From Tulasnella sp. 424 (taxonomy: Eukaryota; Basidiomycota; Agaricomycetes; Cantharellales; Tulasnellaceae), in contig WSUB01000009.1 of NCBI GenBank assembly GCA_019633425.1, forward strand, positions 310,001 through 374,000: a stretch of DNA of 64,000 nucleotides, read 5' to 3'. The notes under the pieces are model-generated. The model was not told the origin of the DNA. It made no database searches and saw only the letters and a program-made list of their open reading frames with translations. Shown piece after piece: positions 34,866-45,538 of this stretch (the first letter of the stretch is position 1; each line of letters begins with the position of its first letter). The translations under genes were made by a program, and so were the position numbers.

Positions 34866-35909
34866 GGCTTGAGGGTGTCGTTGACGATGTCGAGAGCTTG
34901 ACTTGCAATTTCGACTGGAATATTGATGACACCCTTCTGGCCTGGGAACGCGCCCGTGCCCTGGTCCCTCACACGCCTCCACAGCCACGGAAATTTGCAG
35001 AGACGATCATCACCACATCTCCTCCTACATGGAGCTCTTGGGTCCAAAGGGTAAGCTACATATCCTTCTTCTGATATCGGCGGATGAGTCTTTCATAAAC
35101 TCAGCTCTCTGAAGAGGAATGAACACCCTCTGTCAAGTGGACATGTCCCTACTGATCCTTTGGAGTGATCCCCTCGGTGATTGAATCTGCATGCTGACGC
35201 TACGCATTCTCCACCTTCTTAGGCTCTTGAAGCAGAATTGCCTTGAATCCGGCCATCTGGCAAACAGATTCTGGCATCCGTGTAGTCCGTTGTAACGCCA
35301 GGCTGCAATCCCAACCTAGGCTCCGCTCTTCAGCCATCAGAGAGAGGCAGAACGTAATGAAAAATGTATATTGTATTAGTGCAAATGTTTCGTTTCGTCG
35401 ATGGTTCGATCGTCTAGTTGGGGTTAAACCTCATAGAGCGCCCTCGAGATAAGCAAAATGCTGTATATTCTATGGGAGGTTTAATTCTACCACGAGCAGT
35501 AGAACCCCAGGCCCACATGGCGCATTGATTCTAGTCTGCGGGAACGCTCGGAGAGCTGTAACGACAAGGGGGTCGTGGCACGGCGAGGATTCACGGTCAT
35601 GTGATGATGTCAGAGGAGGCCGCTCATAGCCAACGCACTAGTTCTTCATTCGCTGTACCCTTCCTCGCCCGACGCGGAAAGGACCCCCGTCTAGCCTCAA
35701 GCAGTTACATACACGCCACGCTCACGAACCTCATAGCAAACTCACGACGCAGGTTTTCTTCTGCCTAATACTCATTGACGACCTCGATTAACGACTTCAC
35801 CCTCTGATCTTGACTTGGACTGACGCTCGCCTCTCACATCTCTCACCACCCCTCAAATCTTCGCAATCCGCTACAATTAGAATACTACTCATACCAAATT
35901 ACAAGTCTG
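34866..35909. promoter_or_regulatory. Divergent region RPL4 / STRAP
   Basis: About 1 kb between two start codons, the largest gene-free stretch of the window. It must hold both promoters and the leaders. A CATGTG E-box-like site occurs near 35599-35604 in GGTCATGTGATGATGTC. The part next to RPL4 has long open frames on both strands but no family match. I see no RNA gene in it. Confidence 0.45.
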
Positions 35910-37168
35910 ATGGCTGCTCGCTTCATCCCTTTGACTTGCTCAGGCCACACGCGCCCAGTCGTCCAATTGAGCTTCTCCCAGATGCAAGAGGAGGAAGAAC
36001 CCAACTATTTCCTCGTCTCGAGCTGTAAGGACGGCAATCCAATGCTTCGTGACTGGACTGGAGATTGGGTTGGGACGTTCATTGGTACGCGTTCCTACTC
36101 AGCGCAAGGTCTTTTGGCCGCTCAGCTGAGCCCTTTTCGCTCTTAGGTCACAAGGGTGCGGTCTGGAGTACTAAGCTCTGTGCAGATACGTCAAAGGCTG
36201 CTACTGGCAGCGCCGATTTTACCGCGTGCGTTTTCTCGTTTCCTTGGGCAGCTGGCGTCTGACCCAGACGATCTGACGACCCTTGATCGTCTCATAGCAA
36301 AGTATGGGACACATATACTGGCAGTGTTCTCCATTCTTTCCCTCACAACCACATCGTTCGCACCGTGTCAATTTCGCCGAACGCCTCTCATCTCCTCACT
36401 GCTGGCCACGAGAAGAAAATCCGCCTTTTCGATCTTGCTAAACCAGACGCTGAACCTAGCTTCCTCTACAAGAGTGATGGAGGTGACGCAAAAGTGTCGC
36501 ATGACGGTACCATCAAAAGTGTCGTGTGGGATCGTGCAAGGGCCATGGCCGTGAGCTGCGGCGATGATAAGATGGTTCGGTGAGGGTGCACAACATACTT
36601 TTAGGGGGCCGATCAACTGACCATGCTTAAACAGGTGGTGGGACCTTCGCTCACAGAGGGAAACTCATAACATGAGCGTTCCAGATCCGATCACTTCCAT
36701 GGAACTTTCCGTTCCAATGGAGACATTATGCTTGACGGCCGGAAAGACGGTTGCCTTTATTCCCCTCGAGGCACCACCTTCTACCAACTCCCTTCTTCCT
36801 GGACCAACGCCTGCTAACATCGAACCAGGCCCACTGCACGTCCTAAAACTCCCTTACAACGTGTCTTCGGCCTCGATACATCCTATTTGGGGAGACCGAT
36901 TTATCACGGGCAGCACGGATGATCCTTGGGTTCGGGTGCACGGTTATCAACATGGCGAAGAGAGAGAGATGTATAAAGGGCATCATGGACCTGTGCATTG
37001 TGTAGAGTACTCGCCCGACGGGGAGATGTATGCGAGTGGAAGTGAAGATGGTGCGCTTTATTCTATCTTTGCGAATCCTCGTTGGTGCTCAATCATTGAT
37101 CTGCAGGAACAATTCGGCTTTGGCAAACTACCCCAGGGAAGGCGTACGGACTCTGGAGGGCCGCTTAA
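35910..37168 (+). CDS. STRAP-like WD40 repeat protein
   Basis: WD40 propeller of the serine-threonine kinase receptor-associated protein type, which in animals is also part of the SMN/Unrip complex. Starts MAARFIPLTCSGHTRPVVQL, then YFLVSSCKDGNPMLRDWTGD and GTFIGHKGAVWSTKL, then TGSADFTAKVWDTYTGSVLH, VRTVSISPNASHLLTAGHEK, TIKSVVWDRARAMAVSCGDD, KMVRWWDLRSQRE, and GHHGPVHCVEYSPDGEMYAS. The last intron (G|GTGCGC..CTGCAG|GA) restores GSEDGTIRLWQTTPGKAYGL and ends WRAA with TAA. Length about 330 residues, near the family norm. Convergent with the ABC transporter. Confidence 0.92.
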
Positions 37169-37379
37169 TCGCAAAATTCGTCTCGAGGCTTGTTTTCACT
37201 GGATGCTTTCGATGGTTATGACTAGATGTCTATAAATTCTGAAAGCTATTATCTCCTATGCTATGATAAGCTCAACAAAGATTTCCGGGCGGGACCACCC
37301 TCCGACAGATGACAGGGTCTACAGTTGCATTTTGACCAACTATAAAACGAGGATCTTAGGGATCCAGTTTGCAAGATGC

Positions 37380-40300
37380 TCAGGTAATTCCACTTACATC
37401 AAAATACCGGCCCCGACGAGCAAGGAGCGACGCATGGTCGCCGAATTCTATTATTTGTCCATCCTCGACGACGTAGATAACGTCGGCATTCCGAATGGTT
37501 GACAGCCTGTGAGCGACACAGATAGTAGTACGACCCTCAGACGCCTCGTCGAAAGCCTTTTGGATGTACTTCTCGGACTCCACATCGAGAGCGGACGTGG
37601 CTTCGTCCAGCTGGGGACGGAATCAGGATCTCGCCAAAATTCCAGAGCAAGCCAAGACTTACGAGAAGGATCTTTGGATCTCGAAGTAAAGCACGTGCAA
37701 TGCAGACTCTCTGCGTGGACAAAGGGGCGTGAGCCAAACACGTCGCGTTATCATTGAAGTCAAGCGAATCAAACCTGTCTCTGCCCGCCGCTCATCTGCG
37801 CACCCTTCAACCCCACATTCGTGTCGAATTTGTCCGGTAAACTGCTGACAAAATCATATATATAGGCCTTGCGACAGACATCCTCAAGCTCAGCGTCTGA
37901 AACCTCCCACCCGATTCCGAGAGTGATGTTTTCTCGGAACGAGCCGTCATAGAGAATAGCATCTTGGGTGACGATGGAGAGGTTGGATCGATACTCTGCA
38001 AGCGGAATGGTTCGAACGTCGTTTCCATCTATTTCCAGGGTGCCGCTGGACGGGTCGTAGAAGCGATTGATAAGCGCGAGAATTGAGCTCTTTCCTCCGC
38101 CAGATGGACCTTGGGGTCGGAGAAGCGCAGCTTAGCAGAGCTCTCGGACCGGAGAAAGAGTAAGCCATACCACAAAACGCCACTGTTTGTCCAGCTTTGA
38201 TCCTTAAGCTAACATCGCAAAGAGCGCTTCGTTGTTGACCTCGATATTGAAGCGTACAGTCTTTGAACTCGATATCGCCCCGAGCAACGAACGGTTGTGG
38301 GAGAGACGGTGAAGGAGGAAGGGTTTGCATTTGCCGCTGACGCAATTCCCAAGCGGTGATATTGCGGAACGCGTTGATTGCACGAGCAACGTCGGGGATG
38401 AATCTACCAAGCGTAAATTATGAGTCCGTTAATATTTCAGAGCCGTGGTACGTCTTACGAGAAAACTCTGGTCGAGGAAAAGCCGGCCAGAATGATTGCC
38501 TCAAGAGCTGTTGTAAGTTCAGCGAGAGTGATTTCCCGCCGCGAATAGACGGAGGTACCCCAAGCCTAAAAGCCACCTACTCAGCTCGAAGAACTGCATG
38601 AGAGATCGAAAGAATTCGCGTACCATGACAATAGCAGAAACAAGCAGGACAAAGCCTGTGCCAACGCCAAAACCAGTAGACGCAAGATACAGTCCACGTC
38701 TTGGTGGGGCACGTCTTGCCATTTCAAGCTCAAAGTGGCGTATGACGGCCTCCTCCCTCCCCAAAGCAGCGACCGTCTATCAACCCGAAAGGAAAATCTT
38801 TCAGTCTATGTTTCTCCCGAATAAGTCAATGCTCGTACCTGGATGTTCTCTACGTGTTCTGCAGCATAAGCGCTCGCCTTTTCCAGTGACTCCTTTTGCC
38901 TCGACTCATACTTCTCCAGTACCACGACGTTCAGATATGCGGCTAAAAACGCAACAGGGAGGGGAATGAAAGAGACGACCGAGATTTTCCAGCTCACTGC
39001 AAGCAGGATCAATAGGCATTATGAACGTTTGAAGAGTAAAAAGTGAACCCACGAATGAAACTTAGAATCACAGCTCCTAGCATGCTTATTCAAGGTGTAA
39101 GCTCTTTGATTCAGTAGCTAGCAGTTGTGGCATCACCTACTTCCACGAACTGGCGGAAATTTCCAACCATGTCATTCCAAGAACACTAGATGCACTTGAA
39201 CTGTACGTCGAAACAACCGCCGTAAGGGAGCCAGAGGAGTTTGATTCGCGATCAAAGTACTCCACTTCCTGTGAGCAGGCAATAATATTAACAGAATTCC
39301 GGGTGTAGACATGACGTGCTTACCTGCCGGAGAATTGCGCGTAGACTGGCGATGCGTAGCCGGCGGCTCAGTCGTTCGGCCCCTCCCTCCAAAAGGAAAG
39401 CGGAAGCTAGGAGAGGGGTTAGAAAGCTAAAGGCTCCTGTAGGGGCCTGTTATTTGACTTACCGAAACACATTACAAGTACTCCAATCGCTATGAATAGA
39501 TACATTTCACTCCATCTATAGGCCTCTCTTCGCAACCTCGCGTCTGGGGAGAACGACCTTAGGAATATGCGTAACTAAAGGCCGGATATACTTACCGTCG
39601 TCCTGAATCGAGAAAGCCTTAGCGGTGAGTCTATAATGAAAATGTGAGTGACCTTGGGACAAAAGTAATTGTCTGGATATCTTTACCCAATGAGCCAAGC
39701 TGCCAAGGGGAACGTTGCTCCTCTAAGAGCAAACAGGTATAAGTCGGATGAACCAAAGAAGTCAAGTATTCGAAGGTGGCTTACATTCCAAGCGATGCCA
39801 GTGAGCCTCCCCCGAACCAAGGAAGCTGGGCTGCGATGTACCTCCAATACCGAGGTCCCCAGGTGCCTACTAGCGGTAGGTTTTCAGATGGTGCATTTGA
39901 TCCTTCCTTGGTATCCATAGCTTCTAGCTCGTTTTCGGATAAACTGGCTAGCAAAGGTAGCTTGTTCCCAGCGACGGCTACTTTGGGAATTCCAGGTTCG
40001 GAGCTAATTGGACCCTTTTGCGCGAGCCGTGTTGGAGTTGTACTGCCCGATGATCCTGTCTCTGAGATACCGTCGACATCCCCGACAAGCGCAGCGTTTG
40101 AACCCGTAGATTGGTGAGCCACCATGGATGCAAATAGCCCTTTTCGTTGTAAGAGGTCTTCGTAAGCCCCTTCCTCGGCTAAGCGTCCTTCCTCCATGAC
40201 TAGAATGTTGTGCGCAGCTTGAATGGTACTAGAAGGGAAATAATGTCAACTTCACAGTGTCGGGGACGGAAGCCTGATCCAAAACTTGCCTGAGACGATG

Positions 40301-42671
40301 CGCGATGAGACTGAGAATACGGGATAGGTTAGATTGGATCGCTGCTGGGGTGGACAAGTGCGCACATAGTCGTCATCCCCCTTTCCTGTTGTTCCAAATG
40401 AATCTTGTCCATCAGGCGTCTCTCAATTTCTGCATCCAAAGCAGACGTGCCCTCGTCCAAGACTAGGATCTTCGGCTTTCTCACTAGTGCTCGCGCGACT
40501 GCAATCCGTTGCCGTTGCCCTCCAGAGAGCACTCCAACTTTAGCGCCGCTGACCTTGGTGTCCATTCCAAGGGGTAGTGCGGAGACGAACGACCAAGCTT
40601 GAGCCTTTTCAAGGGCTTCCTGCACCAGAGCACGGGTGGCGGAAAGGTCCGAGGTGGGAGAGTCGGGATCGTATTCGTACGGAGTCCCAGTGAGACCATG
40701 AGCGACATTTTCGAATATCGTTGCTGTGAAAAGTTGCTGAAGATTTTAGAGTCAGTAAAGGTGCGAAGCGTAGACTCTAGAACGCCGAACGGTAACTCAC
40801 GGGGTCCTGGCGGACAACCGAAATCCGAGACCGCAGCCATTTCAAATTATACGCCTTGACGTTAGCACCTCCAACGAGAAGCTGGTTCGTGCTCTCTTTT
40901 TCCTCGGCGTCCCCCTTTTCGTCACTGGAGGGAAGGTCCCATACCCGAAGGAGGAGTCCGGCGATCGTGGATTTCCCAGAGCCTGATGGTCCCACAATGG
41001 CGGTAACTTTTCCAGCGTCGATTGTTGCAGTAACATCGTCCAGAGACTTCACATCCGGCCGAGACGGGTAAATGAATGTTACATGGTTGAGGTTGATCTT
41101 GGCGCTCCATTCCAAGTCTTCAGCAACCAACCCAGATGAATCACGAACGTCTCGCAGAGGTTTCCGGTTGATAACTTTTCTGAGATGTTCTTGGGCAGAT
41201 GCAGATTCGATGATCTAGGGAAAGGCAAGAGGTTAAAATCGGCTAGACGGAGGACGGCCAGGCGACGCTGCCACTAACAGCAGCGATATGCGGCATGATA
41301 TTCGCAATAGCGTAAAGGGCATTGAAAAAGTCTATCATGCTCTCGTTAGGAAGCCCACGCCTATGGCAGTTCAAACTTAACACGTACTCCAGAAAGCCGT
41401 AAAGAAGGATGAGACCGGTAAACCATGCTTTGTCACCTCTCCGCTGCCAAACCAAACTACGAGCCCGCTCAATACATCATACTTGGAGATAATGTTCCAC
41501 TGTGACTCACTTGCCGTCGAATAGACCAAGGTCAATACGAAATATGAAATCGCTATCTCTAGAGCCTTGACAGCTGCTCGGATCGTGCCCTCCTTCTCCA
41601 ACTAAATGGACAGATGAGCTAAACGGTCCATGACGGGAGTAATAATCCACAAGACATACCCCGCGTAGGTGCTCATCGTACTTGGCAATCAAGACATTTT
41701 CAGCGGCGAATGCTTGGACGATACGAATGCTGCCGAGAATCTGCTCGAGATAGGTGTTTGCCTTGCCATCTGCTTCAGTGATTCTTCCTTGGACCTTCTC
41801 CCCAGGGGTCGCCACGACAGCGAAGACTTGGTGGCCCTCGTGAGCTCAGCTTGGAACATAATTAGGCGAGAAGCAAGATCACTCACGAATCGAACCGACG
41901 GGTAAGATCGCAAATAGAACGCCAGCAAGCCGTGGAGCCACGATAAATGAAGTAATAAGAGCGGCGACAAGAGTCGAACATCTTAAAGCTTGCTGTGAGT
42001 TACGTGATTTTGTGGAGGAGAACGGATAAACTTACCCCCATATCAGGAAGCCTAACTTCTCGCCGGCGGCAGTCTTGACGGTGCCAATGTCTTTGACGAT
42101 CCGGGTACCAACCTCTCCCGGACCGACATCCTCAAAAAACTGCGCGTCTTGGTGGATGACAGAGCGGACATATGCCAAGCGCAACCTGCTAGCGAGATTT
42201 GTCGATGCCAAGCTGACTGCGCAAAGGCGTCAACAGGGGCAACGTTATCGCGGACACGCGCAATGAAAGGTTGTCATAGACGTACAGCATGTGAAGAACG
42301 ATCCAGCTGCAATCCCTTGAACGATCCCCATTCCGAGGCATGCGAGGGCTGTCCACCGGGCGACGTGCATTATATGGGTTGAATCGGGATTTGGAACCGC
42401 TTGAGCCTCTGTGAACAGTATTCCTTTGTTAGATTTCTGTATTTGCTCATTCTTCAAAAGAACAAGAATCACCAATCCAACGTCCGTACACAAGGTCCAA
42501 GCTGTAATAGAATCCAAGTCTCCTGTCAACGCAAACCTCCACCAACACCGGATGGAAAACTCACGCAGGGAAGGCCATACCCGAAATTACTGTGGAGAGT
42601 GTACCAAGCGCGTATAATATCCATTCCGTTTTCGTTGCAAAGGAAAATATATAGAAGAAAGAGCTTCCCAT
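37380..42671 (-). CDS. Full-length ABCB (MDR/Ste6-type) ABC transporter
   Basis: Exporter with TMD1-NBD1-TMD2-NBD2. First Met in [20 protein letters not shown]; no ATG lies between it and a TATA box on this strand about 200 bases upstream, so the protein starts right at helix 1. NBD1: Walker [12 protein letters not shown], an acidic insertion [14 protein letters not shown] after it, Q-loop SVVRQDP, signature [15 protein letters not shown], Walker [13 protein letters not shown], and the H-loop on the next exon. NBD2: Walker [30 protein letters not shown], signature MSGGQRQ, then after introns [33 protein letters not shown] and [20 protein letters not shown]. The last residues are uncertain: reading through stops at 37380 after [10 protein letters not shown], while the donor GTAAGT there could lead to another short exon. 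More than 20 introns. Confidence 0.88.
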
Positions 42672-43262
42672 GTTGGGCCAGGCGATAGCCGGCACTGGGG
42701 GAGTTCGATTCTAGGCGTCTAGGGAGCGAGGAGTGCACTTCTGAGAATCTTCGAAGACAATTGAGGTGGTGGGTCGATATTTTGAAGGGTAGAAAGCTGG
42801 GCTCCGGTGTGGAAATCAAAAGTCGTGCGATTAGAAAGAGTTATCGTGCAAGACCACAGGCACCACCTCAGTCCTGCTTATATAGGGAGCAAGAGCGGGT
42901 TTCAGAAGCCGGCAGGTGCGGATATGGCCTGACGTTCAGGCCGGCACTTTGTGAGGACTCGTACTTCTCGGCAAAGTCGCGACCACAAGGCCCATGCCAA
43001 GGACTAGAGGGATTTTGGGCATGGACGTCACGTGGACAAAAAAGTCGAACGTGGATGACAAAGGAATGTTCGATTCTGAAGGGACGAAGATTGGGTGTCC
43101 GACTGCCCCTCAACGATTCTCAACTGCTCATTAACCACGCCCAGCTCTTACCCCGATATCTATATCCCATCACCTTCCACACCAGGGCAGCACCCAGCAC
43201 TTGCCATCGACTTGTATCTGCATCCCACCCATCGACGTTTGACCGTCGACAGCTAAGCTACA
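42672..43262. promoter_or_regulatory. Divergent region ABC transporter / Rxt2-like gene
   Basis: 591 bases between start codons. A long plus-strand open frame crosses it but has no family content and runs in another frame into the next gene. Contains the TATA element for the ABC gene given separately, and a CCCCGATATCTATATCCC stretch near 43150 before the plus-strand gene. Confidence 0.5.
42877..42884 (-). promoter_or_regulatory. TATA element for ABC transporter
   Basis: Reads TATATAAG on the minus strand, about 205 bases before the ATG at 42671. No ATG occurs between, which fixes the start of the ABC transporter if transcription begins just below this box. Confidence 0.5.
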
Positions 43263-44878
43263 ATGGCCACCATCGTCCAACAGCATCCAACGCAGCCAGC
43301 CCACTCCCATCTACCCCAAGGACAGCTTACTCCCGTACTCACAAATCACCTTCCACCTACCCTTCCACCTCCTCCAGTCGCTCATACGCGGCAGCCAGTT
43401 GTTTTACCGACCCCTGCCACCTCTGGCCCACAGGCTGCTCCTCCCCCAGCCGCCCCTCCATCCACAGAGCCCTCCTCAGCGGCCGTTTCCGCTACCCACC
43501 ATCACCATATTCATGTCCACTCTCACCCCCAACCTCCTGCTGGCTCGTCCTCCAAGGGAATAGCCCCTGAAGCCGGAGAGCGAGAGTCGCGAGATCGGGA
43601 GGAAACTGCGCTGAGCCGGTCGTCATCGAGTAGCTCAGAGAGAAAGCGCTCAAGAATCGTCATGGAAGAAGCCAGGTAAGCCTTCAGTCTGATATGCGAT
43701 GCATTTATCCTTGACGGTTCGAGCTGGTTGAACTGACCGTCGATTCTGATTTTTTGCCCCCCTTGAGTAGTGTTGTCCCTGCAGAGGACAGAAATGCGTG
43801 GTACTATCCGGCGGCACCCAGACCTGCGGCCTCCATCGAAGGAAACAATGAGCAAGAGCTCGATCCAGGTGCTTCAACGGGGAACTGGGGTAACAAGCAC
43901 GTCAAGGGAGCACGTTGGGTGCGTCGAGGCAAGATCACACCCTGGGGACCCGGCAGAGCTGAGTGGGAAGTGAGTCCATCTGGCTTATTATCATCCTGCT
44001 TTACTCTACACCCATTCGGTCTATCGTCGGTATGAAGAGTTTTTCACTAACTGTTGGTCATCCTATAGGTGGAAGACCGGGCTCGGAAGCGTCTCCGGAA
44101 TTTGCTTCCAGACCAATCTCGGGCGTCTTCACCACCTTTGCCAACACTCCCTCATCTTCGCGCACCAACGCCACCTCTCGTTGCCCCATATGCGATCCCA
44201 CCAAAAACACACAAGTCGTACACTTCGATGGTAGTGGACCCCTCAGTTCAGCATGCTTACATGAACAAGACTGTGGCATCGCTAGGGCGGACAGCCACGG
44301 AGTTCATTGAGGGCGAGGGCGCGTTGCGAATTGCGTTAGGAGCGCTTTGGCAAGCTACGGCGATCGACAACAAGTATTCACCATCATCCAACGACGACAC
44401 AGCTGCAGAAGGTTCTCCTCGGCAGTCTATGGAGGTGGAGTCTGTGAAGCATGGGTCTGGAGCACGAGACGAGCCAGATGCTCCACTAGACAACCCAGAC
44501 GTTCAGATGTCCTCCGGTGAACACGGACAGCAACAACCTGCGAAGACACAAGAGGAGCTGCTGGTGGCCTCTCTCTCACCTCTGAGGCAATTGTTCATTT
44601 CCACGACACCCGTTACCGTTCCGGTTGACGGGGCCCCTAACGCTACCCTGGCCAGCGCCAGTCAACTCGAGAGCTTTGAATGGGCCATCAACGTACTCCG
44701 CGACCTCACGGATGATACACGCGAGTACATGGACCGGCTGGAAGAGGTCCGGGAGCTCACTGGGAAAGCGGGAGCCGTACGGAAGGACGTGTGGAGAGTA
44801 ATAAAAGAAAAGGCTCTGGAAGAGCTAGAAGCCGTGGACAACGACAAGGATGATGTTCAAGAAGAAAGTGACTACTAG
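43263..44878 (+). CDS. Probable Rxt2-like subunit of the Rpd3L histone deacetylase complex
   Basis: Three exons: 43263-43675, 43771-43969, 44069-44878. The N-terminus is a disordered Pro/His-rich stretch (MATIVQQHPTQPAHSHLPQG, ATHHHHIHVHSHP) and a Ser run SSSSSSERKRSR. The conserved core reads AWYYPAAPRPAASIEGNN, then GNWGNKHVKGARWVRRGKIT and GRAEWEVEDRARKRLRNLLP, which resembles the Rxt2 N-terminal domain pattern NRG.K....A.fVR.GkL. After it come SLGRTATEFIEGEGALRIAL and a C-terminal coiled coil (DDTREYMDRLEEVRELTGKA). The assignment rests on that one core pattern plus nuclear-type composition, so it is tentative; a generic disordered nuclear protein is the alternative. Confidence 0.6.
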
Positions 44879-45538
44879 TTTCCTTTTTTCTCTCATTGCA
44901 GACGCAGTATCGTATTTGTCGATTTCAATTCTGGCTCAAACCGTAGACTAGGGGTGTTTGTACTCTATTTGTTGCTTTACTTATGTAAGACCTTTCTTTC
45001 CTCCTCCTCTGACGATTGTTCGAGCCGCTGCTCATACGCAGGTCGCAGAGCTCAGAACACCGTCTGATTGTCTGTATAAAGTCAGGACATGATGCGGGAG
45101 TCCGATCTTAAATTTATCCGCTACAGCAGTGGATTTTCGCCCTACCCACCTTCTATATTGGTGAATCCCGCCAGGTGCAGCGGATAATTCCATTGCAGGC
45201 TGCACGCCACGGCGTTCGCTACCATTTCATGAAGCACCGAAACCCGTATTTTTAGCGGCAATTCGTCAATGCAACATTCGAAGGCGCGGGATTTGATGAC
45301 GTTTCATGTTTGCTCCGGCTTTCTGTTGCAACCCCAGTCCGGTCTGGATTGGAACTGTGATCGCATTTCAGCTGTCCGACGCCACTCACCAACTGTCACC
45401 AATTCAAGCACCAAGCACTTCTCGCAGATACTCTACAAGCAAACAACACAGCGCGCTCCCTTATTCTTGCCCCTTCGATCCAGTTTCTAAATCACCAGTC
45501 ATAGGATCCTCAAACATCTCTCCTCAACGTCTGGCGCA
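44879..45538 (+). other. Intergenic region before BLM10
   Basis: 660 bases holding the 3' end of the Rxt2-like gene and the promoter and leader of BLM10. Open frames near 45269-45620 are not family-like and overlap the true BLM10 start. No TATA element or repeat was recognised. Confidence 0.5.

Noticed and set aside
34950..35030. GTGATGA on the minus strand, like a snoRNA box C, upstream of RPL4
   Set aside because: No CTGA box D at a proper distance and no terminal stem.
34406..35074. 222-residue plus-strand open frame over the 5' end of RPL4
   Set aside because: The opposite strand carries the exact uL4 N-terminus with proper splice sites; the plus frame has no family content.
42695..42720. 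AGTTCGATTCT resembling a tRNA B box
   Set aside because: No A box, acceptor stem or T-stem pairing fits, and the DNA lies in the leader next to the ABC transporter start.
42761..43570. 269-residue plus-strand open frame upstream of the Rxt2-like gene
   Set aside because: It overlaps the real ATG at 43263 in another frame, and its sequence is compositional noise from Pro/Ser-rich DNA.
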